A DNA stretch of 64,000 nucleotides from Serpens sp035497915 (GCF_035497915.1 NZ_DATJCS010000051.1:1-64000), one strand, 5' to 3'. Positions 54,827-63,991 are shown, counted from the stretch's first letter. The notes: generated by a model from the letters alone, not told the origin. Numbers and translations are program-made.

Positions 54827-55851
54827 AGGTTCCACACCCGGTAGTAGGCCTGGGCGGCCTGGCGGCCGTGGAAGCGGCGCACGCTCGTGTCCGCCCGGGG
54901 CGGCGTCCATTCCAGCCCGCGCCGCAGCCCCTCGGCCAGGGCGTGAGGATCGTCCGGGCGCACCAGCACGCCGAGGCGCCCGTTCTCCAGCAGCTCGCGC
55001 GGGCCGGTTTCGCAGTCGCTGGCCACCACCGGCACCTGCAAGGCGAGGGCCTCGATCAGCACGGTGGGCATGCCTTCGTGGCGCGAGCTGAGCACGAACA
55101 GCCGGGCGCCGCGAAACAGCGGGTAGGGATTGCGCAGAAAGCCGGTGAACCGCACCCGGGAGGCGATGTCCAGGCGGGCCGCCAGGGCCTGCAGAGCGTC
55201 GCTCTCGGGCCCGGCGCCGACGATGACCAGCGCCGGCAGCGGCGCTTGCCGGCTGGCCAGGGCGTAGGCTTCGAGCAGCACATCGAAGCCCTTTTCCGGT
55301 GCCAGGCGGCCCACCGCCAGCAGGTAGCTTTCCGGCACGGGGCAGGGCGGCGGCTGGTTGGCCAGTTCCTGCAGCTCGTCGCCGATCACCGCGTTCGGGC
55401 AGTTGTGCAGGCGCTCCTGGCGCCAGAGCAGGCGCCGCGATAGCGCCCCGGCGAGCGGCTCGGACACCGCCACCGCCCGCCCGCCGCCGAGCAGGTACAG
55501 GGAGTAGAGCCAGCCCAGCAGGCGCGGGCCGAGCCGCTGACCGGTGCATTCCAGCGTGGCGTGGCGGCTGTAGATCACCCGGCAGTCGGTGCCCCGGGTG
55601 GCCAGCCAGGCGCACAGGTTGGCCTGTTCCTTGGCGGCGATCAGGTGGGTGACGCCCTGGCGGAGCACCCGGCGCAGGCGCAGGGCGCCGCCCGCGCCGC
55701 CGACGGCGGGCCAGCCGGGCACGGGGTCGCCGTTCATCACGAAGAAGCCGACCTCGTGGCCGTCGCGCGTGAACTGCGCGGCCAGCCGGCGATGCACCTG
55801 TTCGATGCCGCCGTCCATGGGAAAGTCCTTATGAATGAACAGGATGCGCAT
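54823..55851 (-). CDS. Family 4 glycosyltransferase (second)
   Basis: This 342-aa GT-B enzyme has N-terminal ILFIHKDFPMDGGIEQVHRR and donor-side LLAVGRLAPEKGFDVLLEAYAL, VIVGAGPESDAL and SSRHEGMPTVLIEALALQVPVVA. It overlaps the WecG/TagA-type gene by 23 nt. Its similarity to the neighbouring GT4 is that of the family, not a recent duplication. Confidence 0.9.
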   Translation of the reverse strand: MRILFIHKDFPMDGGIEQVHRRLAAQFTRDGHEVGFFVMNGDPVPGWPAVGGAGGALRLRRVLRQGVTHLIAAKEQANLCAWLATRGTDCRVIYSRHATLECTGQRLGPRLLGWLYSLYLLGGGRAVAVSEPLAGALSRRLLWRQERLHNCPNAVIGDELQELANQPPPCPVPESYLLAVGRLAPEKGFDVLLEAYALASRQAPLPALVIVGAGPESDALQALAARLDIASRVRFTGFLRNPYPLFRGARLFVLSSRHEGMPTVLIEALALQVPVVASDCETGPRELLENGRLGVLVRPDDPHALAEGLRRGLEWTPPRADTSVRRFHGRQAAQAYYRVWNL

Positions 55852-56581
55852 TTTTCTTGCGAGCGGGTGTGATGTGTATTTCCAGCCGTCGGCGCACCAG
55901 CAGGTAGTTCAGGCGCAGGAAATTGGCCGGGTAGACCAGCAGGTAGCGCAGGATGGTGTGCGGCTCACGGTACATGCGGTACAGGGCGCGCAGGTTGAGG
56001 CGGTTGATCAGCGACGGGTAGTAGGCGCCCTGGGCCATGGCTTCCTGGCGGATGAATGCGCCGCAGGAAAAGGCCACGCCGGCGAATCCCCCGCGTTTGA
56101 CCTGGCGGATGAAGTCCTCCTGGCGGCCGGCGCCCAGCCCGACGATGAGAATGTCGCAACGGCTGTCGAGCACCGCCTGCACCACCTTGTCCGTCTCGTC
56201 GCGGCGGAAGTAGCCGTGTTCCCGCCCGGCGATGATCAGTTGCGGATAGCGGGTCTTCATCTTGCGGATGAAACCGCCCAGCTCGCGGGGCGTGGCGCCG
56301 AGCAGGAACACCCGTTTGCGGTGCTGCTCGGCGTGCAGGAACACCACCGGGGCGATGGAGGTGAAGTCGAAGCTGACTCGACTGATGTGCTGGCCGGTGA
56401 GCCGCGACATGAAATTGGACATCAGCATGCCATCACAGAAGTAGTGCAGGCTTTCCTGATCCTGGCCGGCATCCTGAAACAGCCGGCCAATCGAAGCGAA
56501 GTTGATGAAGGAAAACGCCTGGTCGCCGTTCAGCAACTGCTCCGAGAAGCTTTCCATGACCGCCATACGGATCATCGGCAT
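55829..56581 (-). CDS. WecG/TagA/CpsF-family glycosyltransferase
   Basis: This 250-aa protein shows the family pattern: ASIGRLFQDAG, a DGMLMS segment like the DG(M/V/I) core, RVFLLGATPRELGGF, AGREHGYFRRDETDKVV and LIVGLGAGRQEDFI with the conserved G-x-P/G-x-QE. It ends ALYRMYREPHTILRYLLVYPANFLRL, the usual Arg-rich amphipathic tail for membrane attachment. Such enzymes add the second sugar (ManNAc or similar) to undecaprenyl-PP-sugar. The start at 56581 has GGAG 7 nt upstream. Confidence 0.85.
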   Translation of the reverse strand: MPMIRMAVMESFSEQLLNGDQAFSFINFASIGRLFQDAGQDQESLHYFCDGMLMSNFMSRLTGQHISRVSFDFTSIAPVVFLHAEQHRKRVFLLGATPRELGGFIRKMKTRYPQLIIAGREHGYFRRDETDKVVQAVLDSRCDILIVGLGAGRQEDFIRQVKRGGFAGVAFSCGAFIRQEAMAQGAYYPSLINRLNLRALYRMYREPHTILRYLLVYPANFLRLNYLLVRRRLEIHITPARKKNAHPVHS

Positions 56582-56606
56582 ATGCAATCTCCATGCATTC
56601 CCATGC

Positions 56607-58073
56607 TCAGTAGATGTCCCTGGACAGCAGGGTGAAGGGCGTCTTGCAGAGAATCTTCAGGTCCAGCCAGAACGACCAGCGATTGATGTAGGCCAGGTCG
56701 GCGGCGACCCGCTGCTGCATCTTCTCCAGCGTCTCGGTTTCGCCGCGGTGGCCGTTGACCTGGGCGAGGCCGGTGATGCCCGGCTTGATGCGGTGCCGGG
56801 CCGCGTAGGCCTGGATGCGCTCGCAGTAGTAGAGGTTGTGCAGCACGGCGTGGGGGCGCGGCCCCACCAGGGCCATGTCGCCGCGCAGCACGTTGTACAG
56901 CTGCGGCAACTCGTCCAGCGAGGTGCGCCGCAGCAATCGCCCGACCGGCGTCACCCGTGGATCATGCCGGCTGGCCTGGCGCACCTGATCGTCCGGATGC
57001 TGGTACATGGTGCGGAACTTCCAGATTTCGATGATCCGGCCGTTCCAGCCGTGGCGTTGCTGGCGGAACAGCACCGGGCCCGGCGAGGACAGTTTCACCG
57101 CCACGGCGATGGTCAGCAGCAGCGGGGCGAGGGGTACCAGCGCCAGGGCCGCCAGGCAGCGCTCCATCAGCGTCTTGGCCAGGCTGGCGGCCGGATGGGA
57201 GCTGGCCAGGGTTTCGTTGAGATACAGCGCCGGCAGCGGGCCGATGGCCGAATAGGACGGATTGAGCAGCGGCAGGTGGGTCAGGTCCGGCACCCAGATC
57301 ACGTCCACCGGCAGGTTCAGCAATTCCCGGTACAGTCCTTCGATACGTCCCTGTAGCTCCCGGGGCAAGGCCAGGTAGACGCGACGAATGCCTTCTCGCT
57401 CGATGATCTCGTCCAGTTCTCCCAAGGTGCCCAGCAGCCGCAGGTCCGGCACTGGCGCATCGGTTGCATCGCAGGTCACCAGACCGCGCAGGGTGATCTG
57501 CCGGCTGCGCAACTGATCGGCCAGTGCCTGGGCGGTCCGGCCGGAACCGACGACCACGGCGCGTCGTTCGCGGCGCAAGCGGCGGGCCAGGCGGCGAAAC
57601 AGTCCATACAGCAGCGTCTGACTCAACGCCTGCACGACCAGGCCGAAGAGCAGCCAGTCGCGCAGGAAGGCGGCGGAGAAATCCGCCAGCTGGCCAACCA
57701 GTTCAAGCAGCGCCAACAGTCCCCCGGCCAGCAACAGCCAGGCGACCATCAGGCGGCCCAGGCCCTGCGCCAGCGTGTGGCGCTTGTGATAGACCTGCAG
57801 CAGGCCGTAGCAGTACGGCGAGCCGAGGACGGTCAGGGCGCCCAGCAGCCGGTAGTCCTCGGAAAACGCCCCGGCATGCAGTGCGGCGAGCTGCCAGAGC
57901 AGCAGATGCAGCACCAGCATGGCGGCCAGCCATTGACTCCAGAAGGTCAGCCCGCGCCGGTTGACGAGCGGCGCAGCGGGCCGGCCGCTGTCCAGGGGCA
58001 GGGGATGCGCGGCATCCACGCCGAGCGGCGGTCTTCGGCGCTTGGTTGCCGTGGTCGAATCCTGCATGGCCAT
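56607..58073 (-). CDS. wcaJ: Undecaprenyl-phosphate sugar phosphotransferase (WcaJ-like)
   Basis: This 488-aa polyprenyl glycosylphosphotransferase has N-terminal membrane helices, a CoA-binding-like cytosolic domain (RAVVVGSGRTAQALADQLR) and the C-terminal catalytic domain (VKLSSPGPVLFRQQRHGWNG, IWKFRTM, RLLRRTSLDELPQLYNVLRGDMALVGPRP, KPGITGLAQVNGHRGET). It transfers the first sugar-1-phosphate, probably glucose, to undecaprenyl phosphate; GalU in this window makes the UDP-glucose. Its start overlaps the Wzc stop. Confidence 0.92.
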   Translation of the reverse strand: MAMQDSTTATKRRRPPLGVDAAHPLPLDSGRPAAPLVNRRGLTFWSQWLAAMLVLHLLLWQLAALHAGAFSEDYRLLGALTVLGSPYCYGLLQVYHKRHTLAQGLGRLMVAWLLLAGGLLALLELVGQLADFSAAFLRDWLLFGLVVQALSQTLLYGLFRRLARRLRRERRAVVVGSGRTAQALADQLRSRQITLRGLVTCDATDAPVPDLRLLGTLGELDEIIEREGIRRVYLALPRELQGRIEGLYRELLNLPVDVIWVPDLTHLPLLNPSYSAIGPLPALYLNETLASSHPAASLAKTLMERCLAALALVPLAPLLLTIAVAVKLSSPGPVLFRQQRHGWNGRIIEIWKFRTMYQHPDDQVRQASRHDPRVTPVGRLLRRTSLDELPQLYNVLRGDMALVGPRPHAVLHNLYYCERIQAYAARHRIKPGITGLAQVNGHRGETETLEKMQQRVAADLAYINRWSFWLDLKILCKTPFTLLSRDIY

Positions 58074-60286
58074 CAGCCGCGCGACGCCTGGGAGAGGGAC
58101 GCGGACAGGTAGCCGTAGCTCTCGTAGGGCTTGCCGTAGCGTCCGGCCTTGGTCAGGTCGTACTGGTTGAGCACCACGCCGATCACCGGCGCCTTGTTGC
58201 GCAACAGGCGACCAAGGCCTTTCTGCACCAGCGGAATCGGCGTGCTTTCCGCATGAATCACGTAGATCAGCGCGTTGCTCAGCTTGGCCAGCAACAGCGC
58301 ATCGCTGACCACCTGGCTGGGCGGCGAGTCGATGATGATGCGCTGGTAGCGGGACTTGAGGGCGTGGAGGATCTTGGCCAGGCGCGGGGAGGAGAGCAAC
58401 TCCTGCGGGTTGGACGGAACGGTGCCGGCCGGCAGCATGGTCAGCTTGCCCACGGTGCGCACGCAGTCTTCCAGGCGGCTGTGACCGGCGATCAGGTCCG
58501 CCAGCCCGGGGGCCTTCGGCGGCAGGGTGAAGTTGCGGGCCAGGGTCGGGTTGCGCAGGTCGGCCTCGATCAACAGCACCCGCTCGATGTGCGACATGGA
58601 GAAGGCCAGGTTCACCGCCACCGTGCTCTTGCCCTCGCTGGCCAGGGTGGAGGTGACCAGCACGATCTGCCGGGGCCGGTCGATGTCCGACAGCACCAGG
58701 CCGGTGCGCAGGGTACGGATGGACTCGCAGAAGCGCGTCTCCTCGTTGAGGCGGAACAGGTGGGCGATGCGGTTGCGGCTCTTGCGGGTCACCAGCGGCA
58801 CGACGCCCAGCAGCGGCACGTTGATTCGCGCTTCCACGTCCTCGCTGGTGCGGAAGGTGTCGTCCAGCGCTTCGCGCAGGAAGGCCAGGCCCATGCCCAG
58901 CACGCTGGCGGCCAGCGCGGCGATGCCCAGGACCAGGCCTTTCTGTGGCTTGCTGGGCTGGATCGGCACCATGGCGCGGTCCACCACCTGGGCGTTGGCC
59001 GAGTTGATGTCGGAGGTGGCCGCAGTCTCCTTGAGACGCGCCAGGAAGGTTTCATACAGCACCCGGTTGCTGTCCACCTCGCGCTGCAGCTCGCGCAGGC
59101 GAAACTCCTTGCGGGAAATGTCCTGGATCTGGGTCTTGTTGAGGTCGAAAGACTGGCGCAGGGACTGCTCGTTGGCCTCGGCCAACTGATAGTTGCGCTC
59201 GATGCCCGCCACCACCTGCTGCACCTGGGTGTGCAGGCTGGCGGTGGCGGCATTCAGCTCGGTGTGGGCGGCAATCATCGCCGGGTGCTTGGGGCCGTAG
59301 CGTCGCGACAGTTCGTCCACCTTGGCCTGGGCGCGCGCGCGGTCGGCCTTGAACTGCTGGATCAGCGGGTGGCCGAGCACGGCCGGCACGCTGGCCAAGC
59401 GCTCCAGGTCACCGTTGAGCGCCTGCACCTGGCGATACTGGCTCTGCGCTTCGGCGCGTTCGCGGCGGGCATCGATCATCTTGCTGCCGGTCAGGGTCAG
59501 CTCGTTGGCACTGATGGTCGACACGCCGTCCAGGTCGACCAGCCCTTCGGCTTCGCGATAGGTCTGCAGGCGATTCTCGGCGGTACGCAGGTTTTCCTGC
59601 AGCTCCAGCAGACGCTTGTTCATCCAGTCGGCGGCGGATAGCGAGCGCGTCATGTTGCTGTCCAGCTGACTGGCGATGAACCCCTCGGCCAGGGCGTTGG
59701 CGGCGTTCGCTGCCAAGTGTGGGTCCGGCAGTTCGACGTTCACTGCGATCAGCTGGCTCTTGCCGACATAGTGGGCGCTGATCGTTGGGGTGAGCGCACG
59801 AACCACCTCGCGGACCCGTGCCGCTTCGTCCGGTTGTTCCGGCTCTGTCGGCATCAGCCAGGCGGGCAGCCAGGCGCGCCAGTCGATCCAGGGCTCGCTC
59901 GGCGCTTCCGGTGCGAACAGCGGGTGGTGGGTCAGCTCCAGCTGTTTCACCACCCGTTCGGCCAGTGCCCTTGAATGCAGCAGGCCGAGCTGGGTCTGCA
60001 GGTACTCGCTGGTGTTCACGCCGGGTTCGAAGAGTTGCTGAAAGGCCAGCACCTGCGGGTTGCGCTCGGCGATCACCAGGGTGGCGGTGGCCTTGTACTG
60101 CGGGGTGACCAGTTGCAGCACCAGCAGGGTGGCGACGCAGGCCGCCAGGACCAGCCCGGCGATCATCCACTTGGCACGCCAGAGGATGTTCCACAGCTTC
60201 ATCAGGTCCAGGGTGTCCTCGTCTTCACCGGGGCCGAAGGCAGGCGAGGGCAGGCGCGGGGTGTCATGCGACGGAAGCGTGTTCAT
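58073..60286 (-). CDS. wzc: Wzc-type polysaccharide co-polymerase/tyrosine autokinase
   Basis: This 737-aa protein has a Wzz domain with two membrane helices flanking a long periplasmic coiled region, a G-N/P-rich loop near the second helix, and a C-terminal BY-kinase domain with Walker A ASEGKST (Lys553), Walker A' (LLIEADLRNP) and Walker B (IIIDSPPSQVVSDAL). The C-terminus has a tyrosine cluster (RYGKPYESYGYLSA). It governs chain length and couples polymerisation to Wza export through a phosphorylation cycle. It overlaps both neighbours. Confidence 0.93.
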   Translation of the reverse strand: MNTLPSHDTPRLPSPAFGPGEDEDTLDLMKLWNILWRAKWMIAGLVLAACVATLLVLQLVTPQYKATATLVIAERNPQVLAFQQLFEPGVNTSEYLQTQLGLLHSRALAERVVKQLELTHHPLFAPEAPSEPWIDWRAWLPAWLMPTEPEQPDEAARVREVVRALTPTISAHYVGKSQLIAVNVELPDPHLAANAANALAEGFIASQLDSNMTRSLSAADWMNKRLLELQENLRTAENRLQTYREAEGLVDLDGVSTISANELTLTGSKMIDARRERAEAQSQYRQVQALNGDLERLASVPAVLGHPLIQQFKADRARAQAKVDELSRRYGPKHPAMIAAHTELNAATASLHTQVQQVVAGIERNYQLAEANEQSLRQSFDLNKTQIQDISRKEFRLRELQREVDSNRVLYETFLARLKETAATSDINSANAQVVDRAMVPIQPSKPQKGLVLGIAALAASVLGMGLAFLREALDDTFRTSEDVEARINVPLLGVVPLVTRKSRNRIAHLFRLNEETRFCESIRTLRTGLVLSDIDRPRQIVLVTSTLASEGKSTVAVNLAFSMSHIERVLLIEADLRNPTLARNFTLPPKAPGLADLIAGHSRLEDCVRTVGKLTMLPAGTVPSNPQELLSSPRLAKILHALKSRYQRIIIDSPPSQVVSDALLLAKLSNALIYVIHAESTPIPLVQKGLGRLLRNKAPVIGVVLNQYDLTKAGRYGKPYESYGYLSASLSQASRG

Positions 60287-60822
60287 CAGAAGAACCCCTG
60301 AGCGATGGTGATGGTGTCGCCGGGCAGGATCGGCGTGTCCAGGGCAGGGCGTTCGCGCTCCCGCCGATCGCCGTCGCCGCGCACGATGGTGACCCGCTTG
60401 AGCGAGGCGCGTTCGGTGAGGCCGCCGGCCAGGGCGATGGCCCGGTTCAGGGTCAGGCCCGGCTGGTAGGGGTAGCCCCCGGGCTTCTGTACCTCGCCGC
60501 TGATGTAGAACTCCCGGTAGGCGACCACGCTGACACTGACGCGGGGGTTGATCAGATAGCCGTCGCGCAGGCGCTCGCCGAGATGCTGTTCGATCTGCCC
60601 GGCGGTACGGCCGCCGGCATACACGTCGCCCAGGAAGGGGTAGGAGAAGGTACCGGCATCGTTGAGGCGAATTTCCTCGAAGCTGAGGTCAGGCTCGCCG
60701 AACACGCTGATGCGGATGATGTCGCCCGAGGCCAGTCGGTAATTGCTGCCTTGCTCGACCTGGGCGATGCCCAGCGGGGTGAACAACAGGGTGAGCAGGA
60801 TCGCTAGCAGGACTCTCGACAT
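60286..60822 (-). CDS. wza: Polysaccharide export protein (Wza-like, short form)
   Basis: This 178-aa protein has a signal peptide, a Poly_export domain (YRLASGDIIRISVFGEPDL, RLNDAGTFSYPFLGDVYAGG) and one SLBB domain (REFYISGEVQKPGGYPYQPG). It is about half the length of E. coli Wza and lacks the C-terminal outer-membrane helix. The signal peptide end (GIAQVEQG) has no lipobox cysteine, so it is not lipid-anchored. The following barrel protein may provide the outer-membrane pore. The start at 60822 was chosen over 60837 because a GGAG lies upstream of it. Confidence 0.88.
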   Translation of the reverse strand: MSRVLLAILLTLLFTPLGIAQVEQGSNYRLASGDIIRISVFGEPDLSFEEIRLNDAGTFSYPFLGDVYAGGRTAGQIEQHLGERLRDGYLINPRVSVSVVAYREFYISGEVQKPGGYPYQPGLTLNRAIALAGGLTERASLKRVTIVRGDGDRRERERPALDTPILPGDTITIAQGFF

Positions 60823-60841
60823 GGGTGCAGGCTCCATACGG

Positions 60842-61993
60842 TTACAGGCTGCCGGTGGCCGTGAGGGTGTACAGGTTGCGCTGGAAGCGTTCGCGGTCTT
60901 CGGTGGAATCGTTGTCCCAGTGGCTGTAGCCCAGGGCCAGCTCCAGCCAGCGGCGTGGCTGGTAGCTGAGCGTCAGGCCGGCGCTGGTCAGGTCGTCCTC
61001 GCGGTCCAGTCCCTGGTAGCGCAGGCGCGCCGCGCCCAGCGTGACGGTTGTGCTGAATCGACCGGTCCATTCGTGTCGCCAATCGAGGCGGGAGCGGGTG
61101 TGCTTGATGGCGTCCGCACCGTCGTCGCCCTCGTCGTAAGCCTGGCGGGTGGTCAGGCTGAACGTGGAATAGGTGCGGGGCTTCCAGTCCAGGCCGACTT
61201 CCCACATGGGACTTTCCAGGCCGTCGCGACTGTCGTCGTCATATTCCTTGCGCTGGTAGCCGGCGCGCACGCGGCCGCTGGTTTTGGCGGTGGCTTCCCA
61301 CACGGCACCGGCAAGCAGCGCCAGGTTGTGGCTGTTCAGCGGGCTGTCGGGTCGCACGTAGTCGAATTCTTCGTAGCGGGTTTCCAGCAGCGCGCGGGTT
61401 CCACCGATGCGATGGAACCAGGTGAGGCCCAAACGATTGGCGTCACGTTCCTCGCCGGCATTGGCGAGGCTGTCGTCGTGAAAGCGCAGGCGCTCGTGTT
61501 TGGCGGCCAGTTCCAGGTTGTTGCGCGCCGTTTCGGCGCCGAAGCGATAGGTGGTGCCAAAGGTCCGCAGGCTGTACTCGTCGTTCGCGCCGGGTATTGC
61601 GGTGGAGGCGGTTTCCTCCAGGCGGTCATAGGCCGCCTCGAGGGTCAGACGATGGCGGGCGGTGAATTCCAGGATGCCTTCCAGCCGCAGGCGGTGGTCC
61701 AGATGACTGGCGTCATCGTCGTCGTGGTAGGTGTTCTGGCTCCCCGCGTAGCTGAGGCGATAGGCGCTGTTGCGATCCTCGGCGACCAGCCGCAAGCGCG
61801 GCTCCAGCGTGGTGATCCAGGAGCTGGGCGCATCCTGATGCAGCTCCCGATAGTTGTCGTCGTAGCGCTCGCCAAGCAGCAGCGACGGATAGAACTGCAG
61901 ACCCTGGATGTTCACAGGCTGCGGGTCGAGCGCCCAGGCCGGCGCGGCGAGCAGCGCGGGCGTCAGTAGGCATGCGGTCATAGGCCGGTTCAT
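60842..61993 (-). CDS. Outer-membrane beta-barrel exopolysaccharide protein (EpsL-like)
   Basis: This 383-aa protein has a signal peptide (cleaved near AWA-LDP) and a series of alternating amphipathic strands with aromatic ends throughout (LRLVAEDRNSAYRLSYAGSQ, LEGILEFTARHRLTLEAAYD, LELALGYSHWDND). The last residues (RNLYTLTATGSL) do not end in the typical terminal aromatic. It fits the EpsL/OMP barrel family found at the head of exopolysaccharide operons. It probably works with the short Wza as the outer-membrane conduit. The start at 61993 follows AAGGA. It is the first gene after the ops-containing leader. Confidence 0.8.
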   Translation of the reverse strand: MNRPMTACLLTPALLAAPAWALDPQPVNIQGLQFYPSLLLGERYDDNYRELHQDAPSSWITTLEPRLRLVAEDRNSAYRLSYAGSQNTYHDDDDASHLDHRLRLEGILEFTARHRLTLEAAYDRLEETASTAIPGANDEYSLRTFGTTYRFGAETARNNLELAAKHERLRFHDDSLANAGEERDANRLGLTWFHRIGGTRALLETRYEEFDYVRPDSPLNSHNLALLAGAVWEATAKTSGRVRAGYQRKEYDDDSRDGLESPMWEVGLDWKPRTYSTFSLTTRQAYDEGDDGADAIKHTRSRLDWRHEWTGRFSTTVTLGAARLRYQGLDREDDLTSAGLTLSYQPRRWLELALGYSHWDNDSTEDRERFQRNLYTLTATGSL

Positions 61994-62031
61994 GGAGCGT
62001 ATCCTTGCTGGGTATGGCATCCGGGCTCATT

Positions 62032-62056
62032 CCTGGGCGGTGTGCTACCGCCCAGG
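62032..62056 (-). promoter_or_regulatory. JUMPstart/ops core in the leader of the exopolysaccharide operon
   Basis: On the minus strand the leader contains GGCGGTAG (62045-62052), an exact match to the ops core bound by RfaH, 51 nt before the first start codon. It sits in a hairpin CCTGGGCGGT-AGCAC-ACCGCCCAGG with a 10-bp stem. RfaH or a paralogue would suppress termination through the 12-kb operon. The rest of this 267-bp divergent gap must also hold promoters for this operon and for the CNNM gene; I could not assign them. Confidence 0.65.
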
Positions 62057-62260
62057 GTTGTCCGTCGGATCCCTGAGAACGAGCGATGTGCCGCTGAACT
62101 GCATGACGACAGGCAACGCAATCCCTGACCGTCAGGCTGCGGCTTCGTTTCGAGAGGGTCGACAGACGGAGCGGTGGGGGACACGAATTGTTGCAACCCC
62201 TTCGTCCGGGCGAGCGGCGGTTTCGCTACAGTGGCGTCCCCGTGATCAACACTGCCCTTC

Positions 62261-63292
62261 ATGACCCTGCTCATCGCCTTCGCCGTTCTCTCCATCCTGG
62301 TGTCGTTCCTGTGCTCCATCCTGGAGGCGGCGCTGCTCTCCCTGACCCCCAGCTACATTGCCCAGCAACGACTCACGCGCCCGAAGCTGTATGCACGGCT
62401 GAAGGCGCTCAAGGACAAGATCGACCAGCCGCTGGCCGCCATCCTGACCCTGAACACCGTGGCCCACACCGTGGGCGCCACCGGAGTGGGGGCGCAGGTC
62501 GTGGTGGTCTTCGGCGACGGCTACCTGGGCGTTGCCTCGGCCGTCATGACCTTGCTGATCCTGGTGCTGTCGGAAATCCTGCCCAAGACCATCGGCGCCC
62601 GCTATTGGCCGCGCCTGGCGCCCATGCTGCCCGCGCTGCTGGGTGGCATGATCCTGGTGCTCAAGCCCTTTATCTGGATGTCGGACGCCATCATGCGTCT
62701 GTTCGGCGGCAAGGAGCCGGAGCTGGACGTTCGCCAGGAGATCAAGGCGCTGGCCCTGCTGGGCAGGGAGGTCGGCAAGCTCGACGAGGACGAGCAGCGG
62801 GTGATCCGCAACATTCTCGACCTGCATGAGATTCGCCTGCGCGACATCATGACTCCGCGCACGGTCTGCGAGTCCGTCACCCCGGAAGAATCGATCCGCG
62901 CGCTCAAGAAGCGGGTCGAGGAAAGCCAGTTTTCCCGTTATCCGGTGATCGACGAGAACGAAAGCCCGCTGGGCGTGGTGTTCCGCTACGACGCCCTGAA
63001 GGCCGCCGACGACGAGCGACCGGTGAGCGAGATCATGAAGCCGCTCAAGGTCGTGCAGGAGACCATGAACGTCGAGAACCTGATGACCGAGCTGATGCGC
63101 GAGCAGCAGCACATGTGCCTGGTGTACGACGAGTTCGGCGGCTGGCAGGGGCTGGTTACCCTGGAGGACATCCTCGAAACCATCATCGGCAAGCCGATCC
63201 TCGACGAGACCGATGACATTCCCAACATGCGTCGTTTTGCCAAGCGCCGCTGGGAGCACCGGGTCAAGTCGATCCAGGGGCGTCAGGACTGA
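62261..63292 (+). CDS. CNNM/CorC-family membrane protein with CBS domains
   Basis: This 343-aa protein has an N-terminal DUF21 (CNNM) membrane domain of about three helices (ILVSFLCSILEAALLSLTPS, LNTVAHTVGATGVGAQ, EILPKTIGARYWP). Two CBS domains follow (IRLRDIMTPRTVCESVTPEE, PVSEIMKPLKVVQETMNVENLMTELM). The family exports Mg2+ or other divalent cations and has often been mislabelled hemolysin. There is no CorC_HlyC C-terminal domain, so it is a short form. It is monocistronic and divergent from the exopolysaccharide operon. A GCACACA/TGTGTGC hairpin (63303-63322) follows. Confidence 0.9.
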   Translation: MTLLIAFAVLSILVSFLCSILEAALLSLTPSYIAQQRLTRPKLYARLKALKDKIDQPLAAILTLNTVAHTVGATGVGAQVVVVFGDGYLGVASAVMTLLILVLSEILPKTIGARYWPRLAPMLPALLGGMILVLKPFIWMSDAIMRLFGGKEPELDVRQEIKALALLGREVGKLDEDEQRVIRNILDLHEIRLRDIMTPRTVCESVTPEESIRALKKRVEESQFSRYPVIDENESPLGVVFRYDALKAADDERPVSEIMKPLKVVQETMNVENLMTELMREQQHMCLVYDEFGGWQGLVTLEDILETIIGKPILDETDDIPNMRRFAKRRWEHRVKSIQGRQD

Positions 63293-63326
63293 CGAACGCC
63301 ATGCACACAAGGATGTGTGTGCTCAT

Positions 63327-63354
63327 ATTTAACATAACGTGCATTATGGGTGAT
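63327..63354 (-). other. dif-like XerC/XerD recombination site
   Basis: Read on the minus strand, the 28 bp consist of ATCACCCATAA (XerC-side arm), TGCACG (centre) and TTATGTTAAAT (XerD-side arm). The XerD arm is identical to the E. coli and Pseudomonas dif arm over 11 of 11 bases. The XerC arm keeps only the CATAA end plus one base. This asymmetry resembles the imperfect dif copies left by elements that integrate through XerCD. It could also be a diverged chromosomal dif. Confidence 0.55.
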
Positions 63355-63991
63355 CCAGATAGAGATGCTGAGGAGCCTGGGGGGACTCTCTTGGCGGCCT
63401 CGGTGTTGCCGCTGCTTTGGCACCCAAGCGATGAATGCCCGTCGTGATGAATGGCCAGGACGATCCGGGGTGTGCATTTGCGCCTGCCCACCGCCGTATC
63501 GCGCGGCCTCGGTTCGACGACCCGCTCCTGGTCGCACGGCAGATGCGAGCCGCGCCAAGCGCGCCGGGGTTCCGCCTCGGGCGAACGTCGCCACCACTGT
63601 GCCTAACCCGTTTCGGCTTCCGGAAAACAGCCAACGAAGTCCCGGCGATCCGAAGCGCTCCAGGGCTGAACCAGCGCTCCGCAATTGAAACTCGGGATTG
63701 CTCGCCTGCCTGTCAGCAAGGTTTCCCGGCGCCGGCACGCGGGACGTGGAGCCGTACATGAGGTGCACGCCTCAAATACCTCAACTAAATCAATAGGTTA
63801 TGCGTAGAATCGGTTGCGTTGCGTTAGGTTGTGGCGCAGCCGACCGCAGGCAATTCATGCGTAGAGCCTGGCTTAGCCCTCGCGGGGGAAGCCCGTTACC
63901 CCATATTTAATATCCGATAACAGCCAGACCCGGATATTGCCTATACTGCGCCGGCGCTCCGCATAGCCCATGGTCTCCAGGAAGCTTCACC
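63355..63991. other. Gene-poor tail region
   Basis: I find no convincing gene here. Several overlapping reading frames of 75-160 codons exist on both strands, but none has a ribosome binding site with recognisable protein features. The part from about 63770 is AT-richer than the rest of the window, with short hairpins (for example CGGTTGCG/CGCAGCCG around 63813-63844). It ends in a possible promoter -10 (TATACT, 63942-63947). A small RNA cannot be excluded. Confidence 0.5.

Noticed and set aside
63350..63768. Overlapping frames on both strands in the right-hand tail
   Set aside because: They lack ribosome binding sites, domain features and coherent composition, so none is called as a gene.
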